Assembly (NCBI GenBank): GCA_020846745.1
Contig: JADLDI010000015.1
Span: forward strand, 1-64,000
Origin: Bryobacterales bacterium
GTDB lineage: Bacteria > Acidobacteriota > Terriglobia > Bryobacterales > Bryobacteraceae
Reading direction: 5' to 3'
DNA length: 64,000 bases
The notes beneath the pieces were generated by a model. The model made no database searches. It was not told the DNA's origin and was given only the letters and a program-made list of their open reading frames with translations. This document shows, piece after piece, positions 16,317 to 26,579 of this stretch (position 1 is its first letter; each line of letters begins with the position of its first letter). Position numbers and translations under genes: made by a program.

Positions 16317-19300
16317 ATGAGACTGGCCGGGTTTGCAGTGGTTGTGTTGGCGGCGTGCGCCGATGGAGAAACGGTGCAGTTTAACCGCGACATCCGCCCT
16401 GTGCTGTCGGACCGGTGCTTCCATTGCCACGGTCCGGACGCCAGTACGCGGAAAACCAAACTGCGGCTCGACATAGAGCCCGGGGCAAAGATCGAACTGG
16501 GCAAGGGTAAGCAGGCAATTGTTGCGGGGCGGCCGGACGACAGTGAAGTCTTTCGCCGGATCGCCACCACCAACAAGGCCCTGCGCATGCCCCCGGCGTA
16601 TGCGGGCCACAATGCGCTTAGCGAACGCGAAGTCGCGCTGATTCGGCAATGGATCGAGCAAGGGGCGAAATGGCAGGCCCACTGGTCTTTCATTGCTCCC
16701 CAGCGGCCGGATTCACCCGCTGTGAGCCGGCCGGATTGGGTGCGCAATGCGATTGATCGGTTTGTACTGGCACGGCTCGAGCGGGAAGGTCTGACCCCTT
16801 CGGCCGAGGCATCGCCATCGGCCTTGTTGCGCCGCGTCACGTTGGACTTGACCGGATTGCCTCCAACGCAGAAAGAGTTGGACGACTACCTCGCCGACAA
16901 CTCCGGCCGCGCTTACGAAAAAGCGGTCGACCGGTTGCTCGCCTCCCCACGATATGCCGAGCGGATGGCCGTTCGGTGGCTCGAAGCGGCTCGGTATGCC
17001 GATACGAACGGGTACCAATCCGACGGTGTGCGCGACATGTACCGCTGGCGCGACTGGGTGATCGGCGCGTTCCATCGCAACATGCCGTTTGACCAGTTCA
17101 CGGTGGAGCAGATCGCCGGCGACCTGCTCCCTTCCCCGACGCTGTCGCAACGAATTGCCACGGGATTCCATCGCAACCACCGAACCTCGGCGGAAGGCGG
17201 CATTGTCGATGAAGAGTTCCGCGTGGAGTATGTGGCCGACCGTGTGGAGACCACCTCTACCGTCTGGCTGGGACTAACGCTCGGCTGCACGCGCTGTCAC
17301 GACCATAAGTACGATCCGTTCAAGCAAAAGGAGTTCTACCAGTTATTCGCGTTCTTCAACAACATGCCGGAGAAAGGCTTCGTCTATAACTTCGGCAACG
17401 AAGAGCCCTTTATCAAAGCGCCCACCGATGAACAACGTTCTCGGCTGAAGCAATTGGACGCGCGCGTGCATTCCGCCCGGCAGGACTGGGCTACGCTCGC
17501 TGGTCTAGCGAGTGCCGGCCCTCAGCAGGAACTTACCGACGCCGTCTCCGCGGGACGCGTGCCTGACGTCAGAAAGCCTTCCTGGCGGCTGAGCGACTGG
17601 GCGGCAGATTCGGCCATCGGCAAGGCGGAAGCCAAGTGGGAGCGGGAACTTCGAGGCAAGAGGAAGCTGGAATGGACACCATCCGCGAGCCTTGTCTTCG
17701 ATCGAAAGCTGGGACGTAAGGCTAAGTTCGACGGCAAGAAACCCGAGGTCGCTTTTGGCACGGATATCGGTAAGTTCAACCATCGCGACCCGCTGACACT
17801 GGCGGCCAGATTTAAAGCTGCAACCTCCAAGGGCGCGATTCTGTCGAGGACGGATAACTATTTTGAAGGCACGGGATATGCGATCTATCTGATCGACGGT
17901 AAGATCCGCTTCCACTTCGTCTTCCGCTGGACCGACCTCGGGATGCGCGTCGAAACCGAAGAGCCTGTGTCGTTGAACGAGTGGCATCATGTGGCCGTTA
18001 CTTACGACGGCAACATGAAGGCGGCGGGCGCCCGCATCTACGTCGACGGCAAACCAAGAAAGCTGAAGGTTCTTTTCGATCAACACCTGTGGCCCGTTGA
18101 GAACAAGGCGCCGTTCCGGGTGGGCGCGGGCGGAGGCAAGGAGTATAACTTCCGCGGCGAAGTGGACGATGTTAAGGTCTGGCGGCGCGAGTTAGGAGAG
18201 CACGAAATTGCCGCCGTGGCTCTTCAGGACCGTCTGGCCGGCATCGCCAGGCTGCCGGCTCAACAGCGATCGCCGGCGCAACGCGCGAAGCTGCGGTTGG
18301 CGTTCCTGGATGCGTATCTTCCTCCCGAGGCAAAGGCGGCGAAGACCAGGATTGAGGAAGCGGAGATAGCGCGGGCTAAGTATTGGAATCGGATACCGAC
18401 CGTGATGGTGATGGTAGAAGGTCCGCAACGGCCGGCGTATCTGTTGAAGCGCGGCGCTTACGACGCGCACGGCGATGAAGTGCAGGCGGCGGTTCCGGCG
18501 GCACTGCCGGCGATTCCCGCAGGGATGAAAGCGGATCGCCTCGGGCTGGCGCGTTGGCTTGTATCTCGCGAACATCCGCTCACCGCTCGTGTCACGGTGA
18601 ACCGGTTCTGGCAAATGCTGTTCGGCACGGGACTGGTGAAGACGGTTGAGGACTTCGGATCGCAGGGTGAGTGGCCGGTGCATGCGGAACTGCTCGACTG
18701 GCTGGCCGTCGAGTTCATGGAAAGCGGTTGGGACGTGAAGGGGATTCTCAAGACGGTGGTGATGAGTTCGACGTATCGGCAATCGTCGAAGGTGAATCCT
18801 GAGTTACTGCAGCGCGACCCGGAGAACCGCTTGCTGGCAAGAGGTCCGCGGACACGGCTTTCGGCCGAGATGGTGCGCGACCAGGCGCTGGCCGTTTCCG
18901 GGTTACTGGTCGACAAGGCCGGCGGCCCCTCGGTTAAGCCGTATCAGCCGGCGGGGCTGTGGCGCGAGTTGGCTGGAGGCGCGGAATACAAGCCCGACAA
19001 GGGCGAAGGTCTCTACCGGCGAAGTCTCTACACCTATTGGCGGCGGACCATTGCGCCGCCTTCGATGATCAACTTCGATTCGCCCACTCGCGAGACGTGT
19101 ATCGTGAGGGAGTCGCGGACCAACACACCGCTTCAGTCACTTACATTGATGAACGATGTGATCTACGTCGAGGCGGCCCGTAAGCTCGCCGAGCGGATGC
19201 TGCGGGAAGGCGGACCGACGGACGCGGAGCGGTTGCGGTGGGGATTCCGGGAGGTGCTGACACGACCGCCCAATTCACGGGAGTTAGGCGTGCTCGAGAA

Positions 19301-19472
19301 GGCCCGGCAGGACTTTACCGGTCGGTATGCGGACCAGAAAGAGGCCGCAATCCAGTTTGCGAGCGCCGGCGAATCGCCTGTGGCAACCGATTTGGACCAC
19401 CGGCAGTTGGCCGCATACACAGCGGTGGCCAGCATGCTGTTGAACCTCGATGAGGCGGTGACCAAGCAATGA
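16317..19472 (+). CDS. Secreted PSCyt1-DUF1549-LamG-DUF1553 protein
   Basis: 1051 residues. A signal peptide is followed by a planctomycete-type cytochrome c domain with CFHCH at 34-38 (haem c site) and [18 protein letters not shown]1549 (PSCyt2) then starts with [15 protein letters not shown] and contains [17 protein letters not shown] and [14 protein letters not shown] LamG/concanavalin-like insert lies at ~450-620 ([19 protein letters not shown]). DUF1553 (PSD1) follows: [40 protein letters not shown]. Such proteins are thought to act on extracellular carbohydrate or sulfated substrates with a DUF1501 partner. That partner gene starts here in ATGA overlap. Confidence 0.9.
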   Translation: MRLAGFAVVVLAACADGETVQFNRDIRPVLSDRCFHCHGPDASTRKTKLRLDIEPGAKIELGKGKQAIVAGRPDDSEVFRRIATTNKALRMPPAYAGHNALSEREVALIRQWIEQGAKWQAHWSFIAPQRPDSPAVSRPDWVRNAIDRFVLARLEREGLTPSAEASPSALLRRVTLDLTGLPPTQKELDDYLADNSGRAYEKAVDRLLASPRYAERMAVRWLEAARYADTNGYQSDGVRDMYRWRDWVIGAFHRNMPFDQFTVEQIAGDLLPSPTLSQRIATGFHRNHRTSAEGGIVDEEFRVEYVADRVETTSTVWLGLTLGCTRCHDHKYDPFKQKEFYQLFAFFNNMPEKGFVYNFGNEEPFIKAPTDEQRSRLKQLDARVHSARQDWATLAGLASAGPQQELTDAVSAGRVPDVRKPSWRLSDWAADSAIGKAEAKWERELRGKRKLEWTPSASLVFDRKLGRKAKFDGKKPEVAFGTDIGKFNHRDPLTLAARFKAATSKGAILSRTDNYFEGTGYAIYLIDGKIRFHFVFRWTDLGMRVETEEPVSLNEWHHVAVTYDGNMKAAGARIYVDGKPRKLKVLFDQHLWPVENKAPFRVGAGGGKEYNFRGEVDDVKVWRRELGEHEIAAVALQDRLAGIARLPAQQRSPAQRAKLRLAFLDAYLPPEAKAAKTRIEEAEIARAKYWNRIPTVMVMVEGPQRPAYLLKRGAYDAHGDEVQAAVPAALPAIPAGMKADRLGLARWLVSREHPLTARVTVNRFWQMLFGTGLVKTVEDFGSQGEWPVHAELLDWLAVEFMESGWDVKGILKTVVMSSTYRQSSKVNPELLQRDPENRLLARGPRTRLSAEMVRDQALAVSGLLVDKAGGPSVKPYQPAGLWRELAGGAEYKPDKGEGLYRRSLYTYWRRTIAPPSMINFDSPTRETCIVRESRTNTPLQSLTLMNDVIYVEAARKLAERMLREGGPTDAERLRWGFREVLTRPPNSRELGVLEKARQDFTGRYADQKEAAIQFASAGESPVATDLDHRQLAAYTAVASMLLNLDEAVTKQ

Positions 19473-20872
19473 ATGCGCCGACCAGACGCCACTTTTTCGG
19501 ACGGATGGCCACGGGCCTGGGCATTCCGGCCCTCGCCTCGCTACTGCAAGCCGACACAGGGCCGGCGATGGCGCCGCACTTTGCTCCGAAGGCGAAGCGG
19601 GTTATCTATCTGTTCCAATCGGGCGGGCCGTCGCAGTTTGAGTTATTCGACTACAAGCCGCGACTGAAGGAGTTTGCCGGCACCGACTTACCCGAGTCGG
19701 TGCGCGGAGGGCAGCGTTTGACGGGGATGTCGGCGACGCAGTCGAGCTTTCCGGTGGTGCCGTCAAAATACAGCTTTGCCCAGCGTGGCCAATCGGGCGC
19801 GTGGCTTAGCGAGTTACTGCCGCATACGGCACAGGTGGTTGATGAACTGGCTATTGTGCGTTCGGTCCATACGCAAGCTATCAATCACGACCCCGCCGTG
19901 ACGCTGCTGCAAACCGGCGCCCAGATCGCCGGCCGGCCGAGCATGGGCGCCTGGGTTTCCTACGGATTGGGCGCCGAAACGAAAGACCTGCCGGCCTTTG
20001 TCGTGCTGATCTCTTCGCAGAAAGGCGGCGGCGGCCAGCCGCTTTACGACCGGCTGTGGGGCAGCGGGTTCCTACCGACGAGATACCAGGGAGTTAAGTT
20101 TCGCAGCGTGGGCGACCCGGTGTTGTATCTTACCGATCCCGACGGGTTCAACCGCGACGATCGCCGGTCGTACCTAAACTACTTAGGCGAACTGAACCAG
20201 ATCGAGGCTGACGAGATGGGCGACCCCGAGATACAAACCCGGATCGCTCAATATGAGTTAGCCTTCCGCATGCAGGCCTCGGTGCCTGAACTTACCGGCG
20301 TTTCGACTGAACCCGCAAGCACTTTCAAGATGTATGGCGAAGACGCCAAACGGCCGGGCACATACGCCTCCAATTGCCTGCTGGCCCGCCGTCTGGCCGA
20401 GCGGGGCGTCCGGTTTATTCAGCTCTATCACCGCGATTGGGACCATCACGGCGGCTTGCCGAACGGGTTGCCGAAGCGATGCGCGGAGACGGACCAGGCT
20501 TCCGCCGCGCTGATTACAGACCTGAAGAACCGCGGCATGCTCGACGACACGCTGGTTGTCTGGGGCGGCGAGTTCGGACGGACCGTCTACTGTCAGGGGC
20601 GGCTAACTGCCACCGATTACGGCCGCGACCATCATCCGCGGTGTTTCAGCATGTGGATGGCGGGCGGCGGCATCAAGCCCGGCGTCGTGTATGGCGAAAC
20701 CGACGACTACGGTTATAACGTGGTATCGAATCCGGTACACGTACACGACGTGCAGGCGACCATCCTGCACTGCCTCGGGTTGCAGCATACGAAGCTGACT
20801 TACCGGTTCCAGGGGCGCTATTTCCGCCTCACCGATGTGCATGGCAACGTGGTGAAGGATATTCTGGCATGA
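19469..20872 (+). CDS. Tat-exported DUF1501 protein
   Basis: 467 residues. The N-terminus [20 protein letters not shown] has a twin-arginine export motif. The body has DUF1501 landmarks: [55 protein letters not shown] and [24 protein letters not shown]1501 has an alkaline-phosphatase/sulfatase-like fold; the His/Asp-rich blocks (DWDHH, GRDHH) are candidate metal ligands, but no reaction is established that I know of. Its start overlaps the stop of the DUF1553 gene, and its stop overlaps the next start, so three genes form one translationally coupled operon. Confidence 0.92.
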   Translation: MNAPTRRHFFGRMATGLGIPALASLLQADTGPAMAPHFAPKAKRVIYLFQSGGPSQFELFDYKPRLKEFAGTDLPESVRGGQRLTGMSATQSSFPVVPSKYSFAQRGQSGAWLSELLPHTAQVVDELAIVRSVHTQAINHDPAVTLLQTGAQIAGRPSMGAWVSYGLGAETKDLPAFVVLISSQKGGGGQPLYDRLWGSGFLPTRYQGVKFRSVGDPVLYLTDPDGFNRDDRRSYLNYLGELNQIEADEMGDPEIQTRIAQYELAFRMQASVPELTGVSTEPASTFKMYGEDAKRPGTYASNCLLARRLAERGVRFIQLYHRDWDHHGGLPNGLPKRCAETDQASAALITDLKNRGMLDDTLVVWGGEFGRTVYCQGRLTATDYGRDHHPRCFSMWMAGGGIKPGVVYGETDDYGYNVVSNPVHVHDVQATILHCLGLQHTKLTYRFQGRYFRLTDVHGNVVKDILA

Positions 20873-21618
20873 TGCGGCGGCAGTTTCTCGAAACGGCAGG
20901 TGTGGCTGCAACGGTGCGAAGTGGGAGCGCGACCGGGCGGCGGAAGCAACTTTACGGCCTGTTGGGCGACCTGCCGGCACGAAACCGGAAGGTCACGGCG
21001 CGCACCGTTCGCACCGTAGATAAGGGCGCCTACACACTGGAGCGGCTGGTCCTCGACCTGAACGGCATCGAGGAAGCACCAGCCTATTTCGTTAAACCAC
21101 AGGACATGCTCTGGAAGGGCCAGGTGATGTGGGGCATGATGGTCTACGATTCGCTCAAGGCGATCGATTACCTGGAAACCCGGCCAGACGTCGACAAGAC
21201 GCGCATGGGTACCCTCGGCATGTCGATGGGCAGCACGATGGCGTGGTGGGTGGCGGCGCTCGATACGCGAATGAAGGTCTGCATCGATATCTGCTGCCTC
21301 ACCGACTTCCAGTCTCTGATCGAGGCCAACGGACTCGGCGGCCACGGCATCTACTACTACGTTCCCTCGCTGTTGAAGCACTTCACCGCGTCCGAGATCA
21401 ACGCCTTAATCTGCCCACGGCCCCATCTTGGCTTGGCGGGCGATCGGGATGCGCTCACTCCGGTGAAGGGGCTGGAACGGATTGACGCGGACATGAAGGC
21501 GGTCTATGCGAAGGCCGGCAAACCGGAAAACTGGAAGTTGCTGCGGTACGACGTGGCTCACGAGGAGACCACGGACATGCGGCGTGAGATCATGGCGTTC
21601 CTGAAACTGCACCTGTAG
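20869..21618 (+). CDS. Dienelactone-hydrolase-like alpha/beta hydrolase with an internal deletion
   Basis: 249 residues, starting in ATGA overlap with the DUF1501 gene. A Tat-like start ([11 protein letters not shown]) is present. The C-terminal half is a normal alpha/beta hydrolase: [20 protein letters not shown], nucleophile elbow GMSMGS, acid in GDRDALTP and catalytic His in VAHEE. Between [10 protein letters not shown] and [13 protein letters not shown] roughly 80-110 residues expected in this family are missing, including the first core strands and the oxyanion region. The frame is intact on both sides. It is either a recent in-frame deletion (likely inactive) or a miniature form. Confidence 0.7.
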   Translation: MMRRQFLETAGVAATVRSGSATGRRKQLYGLLGDLPARNRKVTARTVRTVDKGAYTLERLVLDLNGIEEAPAYFVKPQDMLWKGQVMWGMMVYDSLKAIDYLETRPDVDKTRMGTLGMSMGSTMAWWVAALDTRMKVCIDICCLTDFQSLIEANGLGGHGIYYYVPSLLKHFTASEINALICPRPHLGLAGDRDALTPVKGLERIDADMKAVYAKAGKPENWKLLRYDVAHEETTDMRREIMAFLKLHL

Positions 21619-21621
21619 GCC

Positions 21622-22729
21622 GGCGGATTTCGTTTCGCAAAGTGTTGATTCTGCTGGGCTGGGCGGGGTTGGCGTGCCGATTCGGCAACCTGTCGCGGAC
21701 GTTCCGGGCACCCGTGGGGGGTGGGGAATTCGTCTCGCAAAGTGTTGATTTTGCTGGGCTGGACGGGGTTGGCGTGGGCGATTCGGCAACCTGTCGCTGA
21801 CGCTCCGGGCACCCGTGGGGTCGTCGTGTTGATTGGGTGGGGAGTTCGTTTCGCAAAATGTTGATTTGCTGGGCTGGACGGGGTTGGCGTGGCCGATTCG
21901 GCAACCCGTCGCTGACGCTCCGGGCACTCGTGGGAGTCGTCGCGTTGTTTGGGTGGGGAGTTCGTTTCGCAAAATGTTGATTGTGCTGGGCTGAACGGGG
22001 TTGGCGTGGCCGTCCGGCAACCCGTCGCTGACGCTCCGGGCACCCGTGGGGGCGTCGCGTTGATTGGGTGGGGAGTTCGTTTCGCAAAGTGTTGATTGTG
22101 CTGGGTTGGATGGGGATGGCGTGGGCGATTCGGCAACCTGTCGCTGACGCTCCGGGCACCCGTGGGGGGCGTCGCGGTTGTTTGGGTGGGAGTTCGTTTC
22201 GCAAAGTGTTGATTGTGCGGGGCTGGACGGGGTTGGCGTGGCCGTCCGGCAACCTGTCGCTGACGCTCCGGGCACCCGTGGGGGCGTCGCGGTTGTTTGG
22301 GTGGGGAGTTCGTTTCGCAAAGTTTTGATTGTGCTGGGCTGGGCGGGGTTGGCGTGCCGATTCGGCAACCTGTCGCTGACGCTCCGGGCACCAGTGTGGG
22401 GTCGTCGCGTTGTTTGGGTGGGGACTTCGTTTCGCAAAGTGTTGATTGTGCTGGGCTGGACGGGGTGGCGTGCCGATTCGGCAACCTGTCGCTGACGCTC
22501 CGGGCACCCGTGGGAGTCGTCGCGTTGTTCGGGTGGGGAATTCGTCTCGCAAAGCATTGATTTTGCTGGGCTGGACGGGGTTGGCGTGGCCGTCCGGCAA
22601 CCTGTCGCTGACGCTTCGGGCACTCGTGGGGGTCGTCGCGTTGTTTGGGTGGGGAGTTCGTTTCGCAAAGTGTTGATTGTGCTGGCTGGACGGGGTTGGC
22701 GTGGCCGATTCGGCAACCTGTCGCTGACG
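21622..22729. repeat. Array of about ten ~116-bp tandem repeats
   Basis: The landmark TTCGTTTCGCAAAGTGTTGA recurs at about 21631, 21729, 21843, 21959, 22077, 22193, 22309, 22425, 22542 and 22657. The spacing is 113-118 bp, except that the first copy is slightly shorter. Each unit continues with a GCTGGGCTGGACGGGGTTGG block, a CGATTCGGCAACCTGTCGCT block and CTCCGGGCACCCGTGGGG. Units differ by scattered substitutions and 1-3 bp indels, so they are not freshly copied. The period is not a multiple of three, and long open frames appear in all three minus-strand frames only because the unit lacks stop codons. No gene is called in the array. A partial unit continues after the inserted element, at 22859-22895. 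Confidence 0.92.
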
Positions 22730-22858
22730 GGATTGAGAAAAAACGCGGCCCGCGCCCTGACGGTTGCGGTTCTGTTTCCGGAGCAGTGCGTCTTTGCAAT
22801 GGTTTACCAGACCCAGGACGCGGTGCTAAATCGCATTCAGCGGATTTTTTCTCACTCC
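22730..22858. mobile_element. MITE-like insertion with terminal inverted repeats and 6-bp target duplication
   Basis: A 129-bp segment interrupts the last tandem unit. Its ends are GGATTGAGAAAAAACGCGG (22730-22748) and, read on the other strand, GGAGTGAGAAAAAATCCGC (22858-22840); they match at 13 of the first 14 positions. CTGACG stands on both sides (22724-22729 and 22859-22864). Removing the segment and one CTGACG restores the expected GTCGCTGACGCTCCGGGCAC of the tandem unit, so it is an insertion with a target-site duplication. It has no coding capacity and must have been moved in trans. No related transposase is in this window. Confidence 0.8.
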
Positions 22859-22895
22859 CTGACGCTCCGGGCACCAGTGTGGGGTCGGGTTGGGT

Positions 22896-23289
22896 TCGGG
22901 CAGGGGTCGGGTGCACAGATTGAGGCGTCGATCGGGAGGACTCTATGCGAGGCGCCGTCAGATTCACAGGGTCAGCCTTGGTATCGCTCACGCCTTGCTA
23001 ATAGCATGAGGTGGGGCGCAACCGGATGTCGCGGAGGGGTTCGCGAGGGGTGAGGAGTGCTTGTAAACTATAGATACAGATGGGGTTGTACTTTTTTCTA
23101 GTCTTTCGCAATTAGTTGTGAATGGACTTTTTCCGAGCAGGCGAAAAATGGGAGAAGGGTGAAATAGGGTGCAGGTAGCGGTAAGGGTGTGACTCGGATT
23201 AGCGGGCACCCGCCGCTTGGCAAAGCGGCGGCTCAGGCCGGGGTTCGCGCGAGTGCTCCAGAGTCACAGGTTGGCCCGGCCACCGGTGC
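22896..23289. other. Non-coding stretch with one strong hairpin
   Basis: No gene or RNA gene could be supported here. At 23210-23231 lies a perfect 9-bp stem with a 4-nt loop, CCGCCGCTT / GGCA / AAGCGGCGG. No T-tract follows, so it may be a repeat-type palindrome or a factor-dependent terminator. Between about 23060 and 23150 the sequence is noticeably richer in A/T than its surroundings. Confidence 0.6.
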
Positions 23290-23505
23290 GGACCGGATAT
23301 TACGGTCCTCGGTAGCGGGAGCGTAGGGGCGCAGGCAGGCGAAGTGGGATGAGTGGATGAATACCAGTTCGTGATCGTCCCAGTGGTGCTGGGCGGCGGG
23401 CGGACCGTGTTTAGTAACAGGCTCCAGGTGCAGTTAGTGGATCAGCTGGTGTTTCGGCCGGGCCAGGTGGTGCTCACCTGGTGCCAACTTAGCTTAGCGG
23501 GTAAC
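23290..23505 (+). pseudogene. Fragment of a dihydrofolate-reductase-family (RibD C-terminal domain) gene
   Basis: Read in one frame the sequence gives GPDITVLGSGSVGAQAGEVG, a TGA stop at 23350-23352, then VDEYQFVIVPVVLGGGRTVF and QLVFRPGQVVLTW. This is the typical C-terminal end of small DHFR-family/RibD_C proteins, where the last helix before the stop normally reads like AEEGLIDEYQ. Only about the last 70 codons remain and the frame is broken by a stop, so it is called a decayed remnant. It sits directly beside the repeat array. Confidence 0.65.
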
Positions 23506-23644
23506 ATCGGCAGCACGAGTGGGCCGAGTCGTCTTACGAACGCCCTGCGGCAGCGAAACTCGCACGACAAAAAATTTCCGAAAAATCTCGCACATTCCTC
23601 TTGTATTCCAGATAAACATAGCCGATAATCGCACTGGTGCATTT

Positions 23645-23684
23645 CCCGGGATCCCCGGGCGATCGCCTCGGGCGAAAGGAGGCC
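23645..23684 (+). promoter_or_regulatory. Possible Shine-Dalgarno-sequestering hairpin before the beta-helix gene
   Basis: AGGAGG (23677-23682) lies 12 bp before the GTG at 23695. GCCTC (23665-23669) can pair with GAGGC (23679-23683) and would cover it. Just upstream, CCCGGGATCCCCGGG (from 23645) forms another near-palindrome. The two could act as a translational switch. No known riboswitch core was recognised. Confidence 0.3.
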
Positions 23685-23694
23685 GTTCCTGGCC

Positions 23695-26565
23695 GTGAAC
23701 GCTATACCTATCCTGTCCCGCCCGCGGGCAATCCTGGCCCGGTTCTTCCCGGTCCTGGTTGCCGCGGTAATTCTCCCACCTATTCTGAACGCCGCGCCCA
23801 CGGCCGTGTACCGAACTGTCGGCGGTGACGTAGCCCTCACCGAACCGGGCTCGCCTCTGGTCTATTGGGCCGGGGGCGCCAACCTCACCCAACCCCGCGC
23901 CGCGCAAGCGCCCAACGGCGACACCTTCATGGTGGTGCTCGATCAATGGGGTGGGCTTTATGCAAGAATCTTCTCCGCCGCGACACACCAGTGGCTGCCT
24001 TGGCGGCAAAGCGGCGCCTATCTGGCCGGCGCACCCGCCATTGTCGTCGACTCGGGCGGAGTCGCCTGGGTGGCCGCCCGTTCTACCTATGGCACGCTTT
24101 GGCTGGTGTCTCTAACTTATAGCGGGTTTGGTTCGTGGACCAGCCTCGGCGGAACCGTCACCAGCGACCCTGCCATCGCCATTTCCTCATCGGGCATCGC
24201 CCATATCGTCGCCCGCGACGGCTCAGGCAGCACGGGCGTCGTCTATATGGTTCGTGCCCAGAATGGCGTATCGTTGGGCTGGACTATGGTCGGCGGCATT
24301 ATCCAGGGCAACCCCGCGTTGGTCGCCGGCCTCAACGGCACGGTCCACCTCCTCGTCCGCGACCCCTGGAACAGCGCCTGGGTGGGCGTGATCTCGGGTA
24401 CCACCTGCACCTGGGGTAACTCGAACTATCAGATCGACACAGATCCCGCCGGCATCCACGTCAACAACGTGGTTACCATGGTGGCCGCCCGTTCCGGCCA
24501 GATCGTCTCCGGCGCCGTCAACGTAACCAACAACAATCCGGTTTGGGGCCCGTGGTCATCCATGGGCCAGGCCGGCACTTCCGCCAGTGCCGCCAATGTC
24601 CTCACAAGTCTGGCGGTTGCCGCGCGCGACCTCACCGGCCAACTCGTCTGGTACCAGCCCGGCGTAGGCTGGGCCGCCTATGGCTCCGCATTCGCAGGCG
24701 GCGCTTTCAGCGCAGGCCCGACAGGTAGCTCGACTGCCATCAATTACACTCTCACCACTAACGTAAGCCCGTCCGGCGGCGGCAGCATAACTCCCAACTG
24801 TCAAAGCGGCTGCTCTTACTCCGCCGGCTCCCAGGTCCAAATCACCGCCACTCCCGCCGCGGGCTACCAATTCACCGGATTCACAGGGGCATTGAGCGGC
24901 ACTGCTAACCCTCAATTCCTGACCATGGATGCGGAAAAAAGCGTGACCGCCAATTTCTCTACTGTTGCGCAGTACCAACTCACTACGGGCGTAAGTCCAT
25001 CAGGTGGGGGCACGATTGGTCCGAATTGCTCCGGCGGCTGCCTTTACAGTGCAGGACAGGTCGTGACGGTGACTGCCACACCCTCCCCCGGCTATGTCTT
25101 CACTGGCTTTACTGGCAGCTTGACGGGAACGGCAAACCCACAGAATCTTACGATGGCTGGACCCGCGTCCGTGATGGCGAACTTCTCAGATACTGTTTAC
25201 GCCACGGACCCCGCCCAGCTCCAGAGCTGTATCGGTTTAGCGGGGACCGCTCAGGTCTGCGTCCTGGTGCAAGGCCGGCACGCCGTGAACACGCCTCTGC
25301 GCATCCAGCGTTCTGGCATCACCGTGATGGGTGCGGGTGGACCGGGCGACACCACTCTCTATCGAAACAGCGCAACTCTCGGTCAAATCATGATCGCCGA
25401 CGAATGGGTCTCCAATGTTGCGATCAAGAACCTCACCTTCGACGGCAACCGTTACGGGCCCGGGCTCGGCCTACAATGCCCTCCCGGTAACGATTCATTC
25501 TACGATCTCCATCTGGGCGCAGGCGGCAAGTTCACGGTCCAGTGGACGGACTTCATCAACGCTCCCGGCTGGGCGTTATTCTTGGACGGCTATGGATCGA
25601 GTGTTTCGCTGTCGAATTTCGGCAAAGGCGGCTATGGATATGCTCCGGACGGCTCCTTGAGGCAGTTGACGGGGCCGGAGTCGGCGACCCGCTCCACGGC
25701 AATTTGGATTAATGGCAGTTATAACGGCGCCTGGTATAACGACATCAAGTACGCAGGAACCGCTGCCATCAGTCTGCTCGGTTCGCACCAATATGCGTAC
25801 GGAAACCTTCTCTATCAAAACCGGTACGAGATTTCGGATGGCTCGGGGGGCGGGCAATTGTTTGTCGGCCCCAGTAGTTCGGCGGCCTCCGTTACTGGAA
25901 ACGTAATTGACGGGAATCTGTGGCCTGACTACAGCAATGGACGACCCAATCTCGCGACGGGCTGCCTGCTTCCCAATAATGCGCAGTTCAACGCGGGGGT
26001 GGAAGGGTACGGGTGGGATCACTACTTCTTCAATAATGAAATCGAAAGGCATACGGGGTCCGGGATGCAGTTCGCGGGCTCAGAGCCTACCGGGCGGATT
26101 ACCATCTCGGGCGAAAATCCAAGCGATCCATCCGACACTCCACGGTACATCGAGATGAACAAAGCCGGTGGCATCGTGTTCCTCGGGCCATACTGGACCC
26201 CGTCGTGGCCTCTGGCCGCGCAAGGCGTAGCCCTCTACAGAGTCAACGTCCGCAATAACGCGGGCTTCGACGTCGTTCTCGATGGTATATCGGACGACGC
26301 CACGTCCGGTTACTACAGTGGTGAGTATCGCGGGTTTATCGGCAACTCGTGTATTATTCCGGGCCAACCCATTCCTCGTCAATACACTGGGCCCGTGGCT
26401 GGCCTTCCGAACGTAAACGGTGGCTTGCCGCCCCCTCATCCCAATACCTTGACGCGTCCGTTGCCGACCAGCTACGGCGCCTATCCTCCCATTGGAACGT
26501 GCCCGGATCCTGGTTGGCCGGCGCAGACACCGGCAAAGTCCACCATCCCAGGCTGGAAGTGGTGA
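23695..26565 (+). CDS. Secreted InlB-type-repeat and right-handed beta-helix protein
   Basis: 956 residues from GTG 23695, with AGGAGG upstream. A signal peptide (ILARFFPVLVAAVILPPILNA) leads into ~300 residues of beta-propeller-like repeats (PAIVVDSGGVAWVAARS, PAIAISSSGIAHIVARD, PALVAGLNGTVHLLVRD). Two tandem bacterial repeat modules of the InlB B-repeat type follow at ~350-425 and ~425-500. Each has the order VSPSGGG, NC.(S/G)GC.YSAG, G(Y).FTGFTG, GTANPQ and ANFS. The last ~450 residues look like a parallel beta-helix (SGITVMGAGGPGDTTLYRNS, NVAIKNLTFDGNRYG). It is probably a surface or extracellular protein, adhesive or polysaccharide-related; no catalytic site was recognised. Confidence 0.78.
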   Translation: MNAIPILSRPRAILARFFPVLVAAVILPPILNAAPTAVYRTVGGDVALTEPGSPLVYWAGGANLTQPRAAQAPNGDTFMVVLDQWGGLYARIFSAATHQWLPWRQSGAYLAGAPAIVVDSGGVAWVAARSTYGTLWLVSLTYSGFGSWTSLGGTVTSDPAIAISSSGIAHIVARDGSGSTGVVYMVRAQNGVSLGWTMVGGIIQGNPALVAGLNGTVHLLVRDPWNSAWVGVISGTTCTWGNSNYQIDTDPAGIHVNNVVTMVAARSGQIVSGAVNVTNNNPVWGPWSSMGQAGTSASAANVLTSLAVAARDLTGQLVWYQPGVGWAAYGSAFAGGAFSAGPTGSSTAINYTLTTNVSPSGGGSITPNCQSGCSYSAGSQVQITATPAAGYQFTGFTGALSGTANPQFLTMDAEKSVTANFSTVAQYQLTTGVSPSGGGTIGPNCSGGCLYSAGQVVTVTATPSPGYVFTGFTGSLTGTANPQNLTMAGPASVMANFSDTVYATDPAQLQSCIGLAGTAQVCVLVQGRHAVNTPLRIQRSGITVMGAGGPGDTTLYRNSATLGQIMIADEWVSNVAIKNLTFDGNRYGPGLGLQCPPGNDSFYDLHLGAGGKFTVQWTDFINAPGWALFLDGYGSSVSLSNFGKGGYGYAPDGSLRQLTGPESATRSTAIWINGSYNGAWYNDIKYAGTAAISLLGSHQYAYGNLLYQNRYEISDGSGGGQLFVGPSSSAASVTGNVIDGNLWPDYSNGRPNLATGCLLPNNAQFNAGVEGYGWDHYFFNNEIERHTGSGMQFAGSEPTGRITISGENPSDPSDTPRYIEMNKAGGIVFLGPYWTPSWPLAAQGVALYRVNVRNNAGFDVVLDGISDDATSGYYSGEYRGFIGNSCIIPGQPIPRQYTGPVAGLPNVNGGLPPPHPNTLTRPLPTSYGAYPPIGTCPDPGWPAQTPAKSTIPGWKW

Positions 26566-26579
26566 GCATCGGAGAAACC

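Noticed and set aside
21622-22729. CRISPR-like regular repetition
   Set aside because: The repeated part fills the entire period, there are no unique spacers, the unit is ~116 bp, and no cas gene is nearby.
21406-22991. Three long minus-strand open frames (336, 436 and 477 codons) with Pro/Arg/Thr-rich repeats
   Set aside because: They are the tandem repeat read in three frames. The unit simply lacks stop codons there, there is no start with a ribosome site, and one frame runs back into the hydrolase gene.
23060-23200. A/T-richer stretch as a possible origin or promoter island
   Set aside because: No DnaA-box cluster, iterons or convincing -35/-10 pair were found.
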